From assembly GCF_900106525.1 (NCBI RefSeq), contig NZ_FNOG01000007.1:82149-146148 (forward strand): a stretch of DNA of 64,000 nt. The letters are read 5' to 3'. A program made the position numbers and the translations under genes. Shown here piece after piece: positions 28,075 through 36,849 of the stretch (positions are counted from its first letter, which is position 1; each line of letters opens with the position of its first letter). Origin of the DNA: Lysobacter enzymogenes (GTDB lineage: Bacteria > Pseudomonadota > Gammaproteobacteria > Xanthomonadales > Xanthomonadaceae). The notes under the pieces were generated by a model. That model searched no databases. It was not told the DNA's origin and worked only from the letters and a program-made list of their open reading frames with translations.

Positions 28075-29017
28075 CTTCGACGCAAGAACCTTTCGCGATG
28101 ACGATTCGCAACCGAATGGCAATCGCAGCCCGAGCGTGTCGGCTTCAGGCCGTTTGGAGCCGACAACTCAGGCCCTCTTGGAGGCGCCCTTGGAGGCGCG
28201 TATCCAGCACGTGCTGCAGGACCGACTCGTTCGGTACCCCGCGTTCGATTCGGTGAAGGGCCAGGCCGAGTGGCTGATCTACGAGCCCAGGCAAACCCGA
28301 GCGCGTGGGATCGTTGTGAGCTCCGAACGCGGCAACGGTAAGACAACGCTCGCCCACATCATCAATCGTCAGTACAACCACCGCTGCAATCTTGATCGCC
28401 CGTTCGTGGTGGAGATCAGTATGTCGGGCGCTCGAGATGCACGTACCGTCTATGGCCGCATCCTGGAAAGCCTGGGAAGCCCGGCACGGATCTCCCACAG
28501 GGTGAGCGACCGGGAAACGTTGGTCAGCCGGCTGCTGCGCAGTGTGGGGTGCCGCCTTCTGGTGCTAGACGAAGTGCAGGACATCATGCTCGGTAACGAG
28601 CGCGAGCAGCAGCGGGCGTTGGAGGGCATCAAATTCCTGATGAACGAGCTCCAGATGCATGTGCTGGGCTTTGGCACCGACAAGGCTTTTCAGGGCTTGG
28701 CAAGTGACCCGCATCTAGAGGCCCGCTTCACTGAATACGTCTTGCCCCGCTGGAAAGCCGACAGCACCCTTGCCAACTTTCTGGCGACCTACGAGCGCTT
28801 TCTTCCGTTTTCTGAGCCCTCTCACTTGGGTCGAGAAGAGGTCGTCAAGCATATGGCCAAGGTAGGCGGTGGGACGTTGGGTAGGACCGTCACCCGCCTC
28901 CAGAACGCAGCGCTGGAGGCCTTGTGTGCGGGGGAGCAATCCGTAACGATGTCGCGGCTGGAGACCGCGCACATGCGCCCGGCGCGTTGTGCGATTCGTC
29001 CGCAGGGGAAGCCGTGA
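28067..29017 (+). CDS. tnsC: TnsC/TniB-like AAA+ ATPase
   Basis: This 316-residue regulator links the target selector (TniQ) to the transposase and gives target immunity in Tn7-type systems. Walker A is SSERGNGKTT near 84-93 and Walker B is LLVLDEVQDI near 163-172. A sensor-like stretch (MHVLGFGTDKAF) follows. The size fits TniB/TnsC of the shorter type. The ATG at 28067 overlaps the tnsB stop, and its own stop overlaps the tniQ ATG by one base, so the four tns genes form one tightly coupled operon. Confidence 0.88.
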   Translation: MNNFDARTFRDDDSQPNGNRSPSVSASGRLEPTTQALLEAPLEARIQHVLQDRLVRYPAFDSVKGQAEWLIYEPRQTRARGIVVSSERGNGKTTLAHIINRQYNHRCNLDRPFVVEISMSGARDARTVYGRILESLGSPARISHRVSDRETLVSRLLRSVGCRLLVLDEVQDIMLGNEREQQRALEGIKFLMNELQMHVLGFGTDKAFQGLASDPHLEARFTEYVLPRWKADSTLANFLATYERFLPFSEPSHLGREEVVKHMAKVGGGTLGRTVTRLQNAALEALCAGEQSVTMSRLETAHMRPARCAIRPQGKP

Positions 29018-30009
29018 TGGGCGGGCTCACGTTACGGGTGGATCCGCCTTACGAGGGCGAAAGTTTATCCTCGGTTATAGGGCGGGCGGCGCAGTTCTAT
29101 GGTACGCCGCTGATGGCGTTGTTGGCGGACCTTGGTCGACCCGCTGGATCTTCGGATCGGACTTACGATTTAGACCTTCGCCCCCATCCGCTCATCCAAT
29201 CGTGCATAGGCGACGCTGTGCCGAATTGGCGCTCACCTGTGGATGGCCACCGTGGCTTTCATCACTGGGTCCTCGGGTCGTCTCATCGCACCTCCTATTG
29301 TGTTCGCTGCTTCGAGGAAGATCTGGCGCAGGGGAGGACGCCTTACTTTCGCCTTGATTGGGTGCCCGTGCTGGTGACGAGCTGTTGGAAGCATCGAGTC
29401 CCCTTGTTTAACTGGCTGGACGTCAGTTCTGGGGGGATGCGTCGGTTGCCGCGAGCATGGATCCAGAAATCGGGCGAGGCGAGCTCAGCGCCTTCGTTCT
29501 TCCAGGAGCATCAGCGAAAGCTCAATGAGCTTATGGATGTTCGCGCCGCGGACGCCCACTCTCGGGTTTCAGCCGCATTGGATTGCTTGGACGCGTTCCA
29601 GCGCCTCATGGAGAAGCAATCAGAAGACGAATTGCTCATCCTGCCCGATGACAACCCATCCGTAAGACTGCGGGGGTTGGGGCACGAGATGATCATCTCG
29701 ACGATGAAGTTCTGGCGGCAACAGATGGTCAGCCGTGCCCGTCCGGTCACGATCGACGGAGCTTACAGTGCTTGGTTCGACCCATATGTCGAGTACCCGG
29801 AGCGCGTCCGAGGCTCGTGCCTCAACAGCGCACTGCGTCGCGCATGGGACTTGGGATGGCGCCGAAGCTACTTCGTGTTCACCGCTCAGGCTTTGACGCC
29901 GCAGGGCGATCATGGCGCAGGCGGTCTCTGGTGGGGGCAGGTGCCAAAGCTGGGCTATAGCCTTGATGGCGCGGGCAACGTCGACCGGAGAGCTCACGGT
30001 GGAAAATAG
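29017..30009 (+). CDS. tniQ: TniQ-family target-site selector
   Basis: The 330-residue protein directs Tn7-like elements to their target. It begins with the TniQ signature (PPYEGESLSSVIGRAAQFYG) and carries a zinc finger (SYCVRCFEEDL, then TSCWKHRVPL: CxxC and CxxH). The ATG at 29017 shares one base with the tnsC stop, with AGGGGA just upstream. Only one TniQ gene is present, and no Cas genes or CRISPR array lie in the element, so targeting should be by protein recognition of a fixed site. The observed insertion site is just upstream of rpoH. Confidence 0.88.
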   Translation: MGGLTLRVDPPYEGESLSSVIGRAAQFYGTPLMALLADLGRPAGSSDRTYDLDLRPHPLIQSCIGDAVPNWRSPVDGHRGFHHWVLGSSHRTSYCVRCFEEDLAQGRTPYFRLDWVPVLVTSCWKHRVPLFNWLDVSSGGMRRLPRAWIQKSGEASSAPSFFQEHQRKLNELMDVRAADAHSRVSAALDCLDAFQRLMEKQSEDELLILPDDNPSVRLRGLGHEMIISTMKFWRQQMVSRARPVTIDGAYSAWFDPYVEYPERVRGSCLNSALRRAWDLGWRRSYFVFTAQALTPQGDHGAGGLWWGQVPKLGYSLDGAGNVDRRAHGGK

Positions 30010-30104
30010 TCGCCTGGATCGGCAGTGCGATGCGGCAGCACCGAAAGCTTGTTGTTTCATCAGCATGCCTAAGTGCAGCGTCGCTTACGTTGCCAAGGAA
30101 TTTG

Positions 30105-30632
30105 TCAGTCCATGTGCCTGCGCGCCTCGAAGTCCCATGATGAGGCCGGACGCATGAGGACAAAGTCCGTTTCCGCTAGGACGCTGAATGTCTCAGTGAA
30201 CGGCGCATAGAGAAGGACGCGCCAGCCCTCGTTGGTGAGTTCCACGGCGTAGGGATGGTAGATTTCGCCGGCGTCGTCGACGCGATCGATACGGAGCAGT
30301 CGAGGCTGCGGATAGCGGCGTGTATCGTCGGAGCACCGCGCCTTCATCATCGTGTGGGCTACCGCATGGGGGTAGCCTGGATGGGGGGCGTGCTCGGCTT
30401 CTGCCTGCGCCTCTTGGACGGCGTCTTCGTGGCTATGGAACGCAGCGGCGATGTCCAGCTCGTCGAAGGTCACTTCCGGTACTGGATAGGGCGGACCCCA
30501 GAACCATGCCGGATGCAGTTCTGGTCGCAGCTCGATCGCCGCAATCGAACGCTGACCGACGTCTGTGCAGCGCCAACGCTGGCCCGTGCAGGTTTCAAAC
30601 TCGGTCCCGATGGCAAAGTCGGCGTGCTTCAT
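30105..30632 (-). CDS. Hypothetical cargo protein
   Basis: The 175-residue protein starts at the ATG at 30632, with AGGGAA 6 bp before it; the frame extends further back without a good start. The N terminus reads DFAIGTEFETCTGQRWRCTDVG and the C terminus FVLMRPASSWDFEARRH. It has no signal peptide or membrane segment. I recognise no domain. It converges on tniQ. Similar short soluble proteins are common cargo in mobile elements, but I cannot give a function. Confidence 0.6.
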   Translation of the reverse strand: MKHADFAIGTEFETCTGQRWRCTDVGQRSIAAIELRPELHPAWFWGPPYPVPEVTFDELDIAAAFHSHEDAVQEAQAEAEHAPHPGYPHAVAHTMMKARCSDDTRRYPQPRLLRIDRVDDAGEIYHPYAVELTNEGWRVLLYAPFTETFSVLAETDFVLMRPASSWDFEARRHMD

Positions 30633-30840
30633 CGCAGTTCCCTGGGCTTTCACTAAGCGGTGTAGTGGCTTCACGATCAAGAGATGGCCCCACGTGCTTT
30701 GCCGACGAGATCGAACGGGTGCAACGAACTCGGGGTTCGGGGGGCCTCGCGGAGTGGCTCGATCGCGCTGCCCATCCATGGCGTTACGGCGGGACGTGCT
30801 CGCCGCGGGCGTAACGCCAGCCGGTGTGGGCCGCAGACGA

Positions 30841-30943
30841 TGGTGCCCCTGGTCGGAATCGAACAGACGTGGACGCGCTTATCTGGCGCGTGCTCTCACA
30901 TGGGTATAAGGCCGGCGCTCTGACCAACATGAGCCACAGGGGT
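30841..30943 (-). tRNA. tRNA-like sequence, rearranged or decayed
   Basis: On the minus strand the segment starts ACCCCTG and ends CAGGGGC-ACCA, so the acceptor stem pairs at six of seven positions and CCA is encoded. A normal D arm (GCTC...GAGC) and a T arm (GTCTG-TTCGATT-CCGAC, one mismatch) are present. Between them lie two anticodon-like pieces: CTTATAC after CCGGC, whose 3' stem half is missing, and a perfect hairpin ACGCGC-CAGATAA-GCGCGT. At 103 nt it is too long for a normal tRNA of this type. It may be a fusion of two tRNAs, perhaps isoleucine-type. Function is doubtful. Confidence 0.45.
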
Positions 30944-31403
30944 GTGATCGATCGTTGCGATCACGCCGGCATTCGAGGATCGAGGCAGTAGTGGTGGTTC
31001 ATGGGCGCGTACAGTAGCGACGCGTGGATGATCGAGCAAGCGCCACCGTTCTGAGATCCCATTCGGGCAGCCCAGACGGCTCTGAATCGCGCAGGTTCTT
31101 GTGGGCAATCGTCAGCCGTTCTGCGGAACGAGGTTCGCACATCCTGTTCGCAAGGAGCGGGGAAAGCGAAAGCTGAGTGCCGTGATATCTTTCTTTATGC
31201 ACGCTGCATAAAACATGCCGCCGGACCGCGCGGACATTGAGCGGCGCCGCGTGTAGACGAGTCAACATGACTCACGTTGGCGCGCGTCGAGTTCGGGAGG
31301 TCACAATCATCCTCGTGGTTAGTAGATCCTGCAGCTGATTGAGACAGATCAAGAAAAGATAGCGACGGCGCCCCAAGTGGGCCGAAGCCGTTATAGTGGA
31401 CTT
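30944..31403. other. Non-coding stretch with first palindrome copy
   Basis: No credible gene is visible in these 460 bp. It contains the first copy of the TTATGC-N5-GCATAA palindrome (31195) and the promoter region of the small gene at 31404. Confidence 0.45.
31195..31219 (+). repeat. TTATGC-N5-GCATAA palindrome, copy 1
   Basis: TTATGC, five bases, GCATAA, then AACATGCC. The same core and right-hand extension recur at 31669 and 31832. It is an operator-like inverted repeat, possibly bound by the HTH protein at 32016. Confidence 0.55.
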
Positions 31404-31640
31404 ATGTCAGAGCCTCGCCGCCCGCTTGATCAGCAGGTCGCCCTGGATGCAATCAGTGCGGCATACGATCGCTACTTCGCTGATGTATTTGGCAGCGCCG
31501 ATGCCGGGGCCCGCCTGCGGTCCGTGGCTCGAAGGCCGATTTCGCTAAACGGAGCAGTGGTTGTTGGGCAGCCCGATCGCACCGACCCGCGACTTCAGGA
31601 CCTCATCGACGAAGAGCTGGCATCGCGGACTGCCGGCTAA
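31404..31640 (+). CDS. Small hypothetical protein
   Basis: The 78-residue product starts with ATG at 31404; AGTGGA just upstream may be its ribosome-binding site. It is acidic at the C terminus (DRTDPRLQDLIDEELASR) and has a helical N-terminal half (QQVALDAISAAYDRYFADVFG). It has no signal peptide or membrane segment. It sits between two copies of the operator-like palindrome and upstream of an HTH regulator, so it may belong to that regulatory unit. No family is recognised. Confidence 0.5.
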   Translation: MSEPRRPLDQQVALDAISAAYDRYFADVFGSADAGARLRSVARRPISLNGAVVVGQPDRTDPRLQDLIDEELASRTAG

Positions 31641-31668
31641 ACGCGCGCAATGCCGCAGCAGCTTTCTT

Positions 31669-31693
31669 TTATGCGCGCTGCATAGAACACGCC
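31669..31693 (+). repeat. TTATGC-N5-GCATAG palindrome, copy 2
   Basis: TTATGC, five bases, GCATAG, then AACACGCC. It has the same orientation as copies 1 and 3 and lies 28 bp after the stop of the small gene at 31404. Confidence 0.55.
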
Positions 31694-31831
31694 ATGGAAT
31701 GGCGCGACGATCGAGCTAAGCCGCATGTTGACAAGGCAATTAGGCCGTCACCATCGGTGCCGAGACGTAAGGATTTTTTGTAGAGAGTTGACCGCAGCTT
31801 GGTGATTCGTACTTTGCATATCTTGGTCGAA

Positions 31832-31856
31832 TTATGCACGGCGCATAGAATATGCC
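31832..31856 (+). repeat. TTATGC-N5-GCATAG palindrome, copy 3
   Basis: TTATGC, five bases, GCATAG, then AATATGCC. It lies about 160 bp before the HTH gene, in a plausible operator position for autoregulation. Confidence 0.55.
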
Positions 31857-32015
31857 GCCGGGGCGAGTGAGGCCGAATCACCCCGAAGCTCCGTCGTCGG
31901 GCCGCAGCGTCCACGATGACTGTGGTGCTCTGTCGGCTTGCTGTCGGGCTCTTGTCGTGTTGCCCATGCTTAAGGCTCCCCATACTTCGCCACAGTGAAG
32001 ACAACGGAGAACGAA

Positions 32016-32711
32016 ATGGACGCCTCTACGAACGCTCAGCAAGTGCGTGTGCTGACGCCTGCCGAGCTGGCCGTGTGTATCAAGTTATTTCGCGAGACGC
32101 GGCAATGGTCACAGGAGCAGTTGGCCGCGATCTCCGGCCTCAACGTGCGAACGATCCAGCGGGTCGAGCAAGGATTGTCAGCCAGCTTTGACACCCGCAG
32201 AGCGCTTGCCGGCGCATTTGGATTTGAGGACATCGACGCGCTCAACAAGCCATTCACCATTCCGACGGAAGAAGGGATCAAGGCGGAAAAAGATCAGTTC
32301 GACCGGGAGCACGTCACCTTAACGGCGCTCCCCCTTGCCACGGGCAAGCAGTTAGCTAAGCTGGCAGAAAGCTGCGCGATGGATTTGTCGGTGCCAGCTT
32401 TCGTGCTGACCCGCGAGGCAGACGAAGTTTTCGCGGCGATGGTGGATTTCTTTCGGGAATATCGAGATTGCGCTGACGTGTACAGCGAAACTCAGAAATT
32501 TGAAATTTACGACGAGATGCAAATCCATATCGAAGCGCTGAAAGCGCTTGGCGTGTCATTGCGTTACGCAGAACGGAAGATGCAAGTGAAATGGGGTGGT
32601 GTTCCGGGCGAAAATCCGGCGCCTGTCAACCTGTTGTACATTGTTGGCTTTCCGCTCGGCAAAGAGCCTGAGCAATTCGCAACGCCAAGATCCGGCGGGA
32701 TTCGGTTCTAA
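32016..32711 (+). CDS. XRE-type HTH regulator with extra C-terminal domain
   Basis: This 231-residue protein starts with ATG at 32016, with GGAGA 6 bp upstream. The N-terminal 75 residues are a classic XRE helix-turn-helix (CIKLFRETRQWSQEQLAAISGLNVRTIQRVEQG). The rest is an unknown domain of about 150 residues (FVLTREADEVFAAMVDFFREYRD and following), perhaps a ligand or partner sensor. The three copies of TTATGC-N5-GCATA(A/G) upstream are candidate operators. It converges on the subtilase gene with an 80-bp gap. Its target genes are not known. Confidence 0.75.
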   Translation: MDASTNAQQVRVLTPAELAVCIKLFRETRQWSQEQLAAISGLNVRTIQRVEQGLSASFDTRRALAGAFGFEDIDALNKPFTIPTEEGIKAEKDQFDREHVTLTALPLATGKQLAKLAESCAMDLSVPAFVLTREADEVFAAMVDFFREYRDCADVYSETQKFEIYDEMQIHIEALKALGVSLRYAERKMQVKWGGVPGENPAPVNLLYIVGFPLGKEPEQFATPRSGGIRF

Positions 32712-32790
32712 AGCAGAAAGCGCGGCGCTCCCGTAGATAGATGTTATCGGTTGTGATGCCATCTGTAGCTTCAGCTCAGGTGCATTTCGG

Positions 32791-35391
32791 TCACGCAGGT
32801 CTGATGCCTACTGGCGGCGCGATGCGCTCGCTAATTTCTTGATACACGCGAATCCCAGAATCGACTGCGACCTCTAAGGATACGCACAAGGCAAAGCGTA
32901 CTTTCCCCTCCAAGATGCCGGCATCCGCGGCACAGTTCACCTTGCAAACAAAGCGATCGCCATCGACATAGGCGACGGCATCTTCGCCCTCAAGAATTTC
33001 GTGCTGTACCGTTCCGCGCCGAGCGGCTTTGTCATCGACGCTATTTGTACGCTTCACGCGCAGCTCCGCGCCGGGCTCGGAAATCCAGAGTTTGGCGCGC
33101 CGGTACGCATGGTGCTTGGGATTGACGGGGGACATCCAAGCCAGCGTGATGGTGACGCGACGCCACGCGCGCGTACCTGCTAAACCAGGTGGCAGGGGCG
33201 CCGAAAACAAGAGCGCCTCTTCTGCCGCCAGCTCGCCAAATCCCAATAACGTTGCTCGCTGCTCCGTACAGGTAATCGCCCGCTCGACATCAAGCGGGCC
33301 GTGGCCCAGCCATCGCGTAACAAAATCCTTTTGAGCGATGCGCCGACGATTGGTGTCGGTAATCGCATGAAGGTCGGGACGACTGTCGAGCAACCGCGTC
33401 GATAGGTCGCCCCAGGACGCGCCGTGAACCAGCAAGGCTTTCAGCAGTACAGCGTCATATTCAAGGCCGGGGCCGTTCTGAAGCTGAGCACGTAAGGCCT
33501 CGAGCATGTCGTAGGTTTGGGCGGCCGCTCGGCTGGTTAAGGCGGCAGCGTTGCTGGTGCCTCGACAATAGGTTGTCTCAGACATGCCGCCTGCCTCAGG
33601 CAGCGCAGGAGTTGCCGTTCGGTGCCCCGGTTTGGCACTCAACATGGCGAGCTCCACAACGGTCTCTTGCGGGACTCCTATGAATTGCTCCATATGCAGG
33701 ACTCGCCCGCCTGGCATGAGGACGTCGGGCTTGATGGCGCGCCGATAGCCATGGCCGACACGCGACAGCGGACTAAGCCCTCTCTGGGCAAACAAGTCGA
33801 AACGATTGGGAATCGCGATATTGGGAGAATCGTCCGCGTGCAGCGCTCCTACCGTAAGCGCATTGATGGACTCGGCGGGTGCCATCAGGCGGCGGTCGGC
33901 ATTTGCGCGAATCAGCGCAGCGAACGCCAGGGTCTCGCGAGCCATCGGCGTCATGTCGGCAAGTGAGCCTCTCGGCGTTTCCAACTTTAAAGGCGATGGA
34001 TCGTTGCCGGCGCTTACGATGAATAGCACGGAGTAACGATGAGAAAGCCAGTCAAGCAATCGCGCCCATGGGGACATTTCGCGACCGAAGATACGATGGC
34101 TGTCGCCCAACGATAGGTTGATGACTCTGACGGTGGGAGCAGTGGGCGGCTGACCTGCATCGCCCTCGAAAATTCGTTTGACCGCACGATGGATGAGATC
34201 GATCAGTAGTACGTCATTTGGTGTCTGCTCCCGGCGCCGCTGATGAAAGCCATCGTTTGGATCTGGACGCATGATGGGACGGACATAGAGCTTTCTTTCC
34301 AGCGAGGCGTGGCCGCCGTCTAATTCCCCGTGCAGAATCAGAGACGCCATCGCAGTGCCATGCATGCGATCTTTGGCCTCGTACCCAGCTTCCCACCCAT
34401 CCGGGTCGTCTATGATGAGGCGATCTGCCAGAAGTGCGTGATTGCTTAGTGGGAGGCCGTCGAACAATGCAATGACTGGCGGGCGCTCCGATGCGGGGCG
34501 GTCATCCTCGATAGCGGATGTCTCTTGTTCCATAAGGCCGTCCGTCATGGACTGACCTTTGGGGCGGAAGAACATGATGCGGTCCGAGAGAAGAAGCGCT
34601 GGCACTTCCCCTGCTAGAACCCTCTCGATCGCCTCAGTTGGCAGTTCGACAAGCAAACCGTGGTAAGCGATGTCGCTGATCAGCGCGCTGCTGAGTACTC
34701 GTCCTCCAAGTTGACGGACCAATGCCTCAATTTCAGCGCGAGCAGACGTGTTCTTGGTTGCCGCGGTGAAATGCCAAGCCTCGATTTCAAAGCGAGAAAC
34801 ATCTTGGCCGCTTCCGACTTGATCCTGCCAGTAGATGCGAACATCGGTTCCAACGCGGTCGTTTACATCCCATGGGCGAATAGTTCGCAGATGTGCAAAG
34901 ACGCGCTTGAACGGAGCGAGGCCGCGATCAAACTTACCGGCGGGATCCTGCTGGTAGCGATTCCATAGGCCAATCAACTGGGCCAATGCTTCTTGATTGC
35001 TCCCGAGCAAATAGAGGCGGCCGGAAAGCAACTCCGCTCGCTTGTTCTCTTCCTCGGAGTAGAAATCTTCATCCTGCGCGATCTGATCTTCCGCCAACTC
35101 GAACAACCATTCGAGTCCTGGCACGAGTCTGACCGCTCTAGCGAAATCGGCTACAGAGCCGACCACCTCCAACACAAGGACCAACTCTGGGTTTTCCAGA
35201 GGGGCGGTTTGCTGGAGCTGGATGCGTTTGGCCTCAAAGGCCTGTTGCAGGGTGGCGAGTTGCGGAGCGATGCGAGCGCGCTGCCGGTCAATGCCCGGCA
35301 CATTCACCCCTCCGGCGCCCCCTCCCAACTTGCTTCGTTCTGCTTTCGCCCGGCTCGGAAAGAGCAAGAGGGGGTAGTGTCCGTTCGGCAT
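32791..35391 (-). CDS. ietS: Subtilisin-like serine protease of an IetAS-type pair
   Basis: The product has 866 residues. The S8 catalytic triad is visible: Asp in PVIALFDGLPLS, His in KDRMHGTAMAS and Ser in CRGTSNAAAL. Large N- and C-terminal extensions of about 310 and 200 residues surround the protease core, and there is no signal peptide, so it acts in the cytoplasm. It follows the AAA ATPase gene by 21 bp on the same strand. A cytoplasmic S8 protease paired with a small AAA ATPase is the IetAS arrangement, reported as a plasmid incompatibility/toxin module and as an antiphage system. The symbol is given by this architecture, not by a sequence search. Confidence 0.75.
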   Translation of the reverse strand: MPNGHYPLLLFPSRAKAERSKLGGGAGGVNVPGIDRQRARIAPQLATLQQAFEAKRIQLQQTAPLENPELVLVLEVVGSVADFARAVRLVPGLEWLFELAEDQIAQDEDFYSEEENKRAELLSGRLYLLGSNQEALAQLIGLWNRYQQDPAGKFDRGLAPFKRVFAHLRTIRPWDVNDRVGTDVRIYWQDQVGSGQDVSRFEIEAWHFTAATKNTSARAEIEALVRQLGGRVLSSALISDIAYHGLLVELPTEAIERVLAGEVPALLLSDRIMFFRPKGQSMTDGLMEQETSAIEDDRPASERPPVIALFDGLPLSNHALLADRLIIDDPDGWEAGYEAKDRMHGTAMASLILHGELDGGHASLERKLYVRPIMRPDPNDGFHQRRREQTPNDVLLIDLIHRAVKRIFEGDAGQPPTAPTVRVINLSLGDSHRIFGREMSPWARLLDWLSHRYSVLFIVSAGNDPSPLKLETPRGSLADMTPMARETLAFAALIRANADRRLMAPAESINALTVGALHADDSPNIAIPNRFDLFAQRGLSPLSRVGHGYRRAIKPDVLMPGGRVLHMEQFIGVPQETVVELAMLSAKPGHRTATPALPEAGGMSETTYCRGTSNAAALTSRAAAQTYDMLEALRAQLQNGPGLEYDAVLLKALLVHGASWGDLSTRLLDSRPDLHAITDTNRRRIAQKDFVTRWLGHGPLDVERAITCTEQRATLLGFGELAAEEALLFSAPLPPGLAGTRAWRRVTITLAWMSPVNPKHHAYRRAKLWISEPGAELRVKRTNSVDDKAARRGTVQHEILEGEDAVAYVDGDRFVCKVNCAADAGILEGKVRFALCVSLEVAVDSGIRVYQEISERIAPPVGIRPA

Positions 35392-35412
35392 CCTTGTCCG
35401 TACCCCTGAAGG

Positions 35413-36393
35413 TTACGTGGATTGATCAACCGTGAACCGGGAGCGCCATTGTTTCAAACGCTCAGAGACGATCTGTTTTAGGTTGGCGTTAGGTAGTGCT
35501 AGTACATAGCGCCTCTGGATATCCTCGCAGAATTGCTCGAGGTCCGAGAAATTGACGGCGGGGAGCTTGGCCGCCAGGGTCTTGGGGGCCATTCCCAATG
35601 GGGTGCCCAGCTTTTCCTGCAGGCGGACAAACCACTTTTCCTTTTGCGCTTCGGTCGGCGCGGACATCTCCAGTCGCAACTGGAATCGCCGCCAGACCGC
35701 GCGATCCAGCAACTCGGCATGGTTGGTTGCTGTGACCACGACTACATGGCTGGGAAGCGCATCGATCTGCAGCAGAAGCGAGCTGACTACACGCTTGATT
35801 TCACCCGTTTCATGCGTATCGCCTCGTTCCTTGCCGAGAGTGTCGAACTCGTCAAAGAAGAGGACGCATTGATGGGTACGCACAAAGTCGAATAGCCTTT
35901 TCAGGCGGCCGCTTGTTTCGCCCAAGAAACTTCCAATCACCGCTTCGTAGCGCACTACGAAGAGAGGGGTCATGAGTTCATGCGCTAGCGCTTCGGCTAA
36001 CGACGTTTTGCCATTGCCAGGGGCTCCGGACAGGAGCAGGCGATGCCGCGGCTCCAAACTATATGAACGCAGCAAATCACGCCGATGCTGCTCTTCGATC
36101 AGTTCTCCGCACGCTGCCCGGACGGCGTCGGCCAAGAACAATGAGTCGAGCGTCCTGCGAGGCTCGATCTCATAGAGGAGCCCACCATGGCCTCCATCGT
36201 AGGAACGCACGACCTCTGGCGATCGTGGACGCGCTTTCCCTTCGCCAAGGTTCTGGACGAGTCGATCAGCTAATTGGTGGTGTTGTTTGGCGCGTTCTTC
36301 CGCGGCCATCGCTTCCACGGTCGTGCGCAGAAGCTGCTGGTCGCCTTCGCTTCCAGCTTTCACCAAACTGACGATGAGATCTGCTCGCGACAT
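35413..36393 (-). CDS. ietA: AAA ATPase of an IetAS-type pair
   Basis: The 326-residue ATPase has an FtsH/Spastin-like core: Walker A GAPGNGKTS near 124-132, Walker B VLFFDEFDTLG near 178-188, sensor 1 VVTATNHAELLD, and an Arg finger in DRAVWRRFQ. It is probably the control or unfolding partner of the protease encoded 21 bp downstream. The start at 36393 is divergent from a ribbon-helix-helix gene across about 155 bp that hold an AT-rich palindrome, a natural site for shared control. Confidence 0.8.
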   Translation of the reverse strand: MSRADLIVSLVKAGSEGDQQLLRTTVEAMAAEERAKQHHQLADRLVQNLGEGKARPRSPEVVRSYDGGHGGLLYEIEPRRTLDSLFLADAVRAACGELIEEQHRRDLLRSYSLEPRHRLLLSGAPGNGKTSLAEALAHELMTPLFVVRYEAVIGSFLGETSGRLKRLFDFVRTHQCVLFFDEFDTLGKERGDTHETGEIKRVVSSLLLQIDALPSHVVVVTATNHAELLDRAVWRRFQLRLEMSAPTEAQKEKWFVRLQEKLGTPLGMAPKTLAAKLPAVNFSDLEQFCEDIQRRYVLALPNANLKQIVSERLKQWRSRFTVDQST

Positions 36394-36514
36394 GGCGCCT
36401 CACTTGGGACCGGGCAATGTTCGTCTAGGTCCGCAATCCTGTCTATGAATCGTGTCTATGAGCTGTTCGGAGGAAGGCATTCCAGCAGCTTGGCCTCCCA
36501 CAGTTTGCGACTAT

Positions 36515-36529
36515 TATGATCATATCATA
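36515..36529. promoter_or_regulatory. AT-rich operator-like palindrome
   Basis: TATGAT-CAT-ATCATA is a perfect 6-bp inverted repeat with a 3-bp gap, followed by more AT-rich sequence. It lies 19 bp before the ribbon-helix-helix gene and between it and the divergent ATPase gene. RHH proteins commonly bind such sites to repress their own operon. Confidence 0.5.
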
Positions 36530-36548
36530 AAAATGATAATATTGAAAA

Positions 36549-36776
36549 ATGCAAACCCTACCGAAGCTCAGCTTTTGCCTTACAGAGGAGGAGGCCCGGA
36601 CGGTTGATGAGGCCAGGAAGAGGCTTGGGAAGCATGGGGTTCTCCGAAATCGGAGCGAGGTCATCCGAGTCGCTATCGCATGCCTGCAGCAGCTGGACGA
36701 TGAGGCGCTTCAGGTCGCCGCCGAAAGGACCCCGCAGTTGAGGCCGGGGCGCAAGCGCAAGGGCTCCGAAGGCTAG
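36549..36776 (+). CDS. Ribbon-helix-helix (CopG-like) protein
   Basis: The product has 75 residues. The N terminus (KLSFCLTEEEARTVDEARKR) fits the strand and first helix of an RHH fold, and NRSEVIRVAIACLQQL fits the second helix. The tail is basic (RPGRKRKG). It is probably a DNA-binding repressor for itself and possibly the divergent ATPase/protease operon. It is the last gene before the right transposon end, about 150 bp away. Confidence 0.65.
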   Translation: MQTLPKLSFCLTEEEARTVDEARKRLGKHGVLRNRSEVIRVAIACLQQLDDEALQVAAERTPQLRPGRKRKGSEG

Positions 36777-36849
36777 CCGGGCGGCCTGGCCGCTCGCGCC
36801 CAATCGATCATTTCTAAATATTTGATATTTATAGTGTTTCTTTGGCGGT

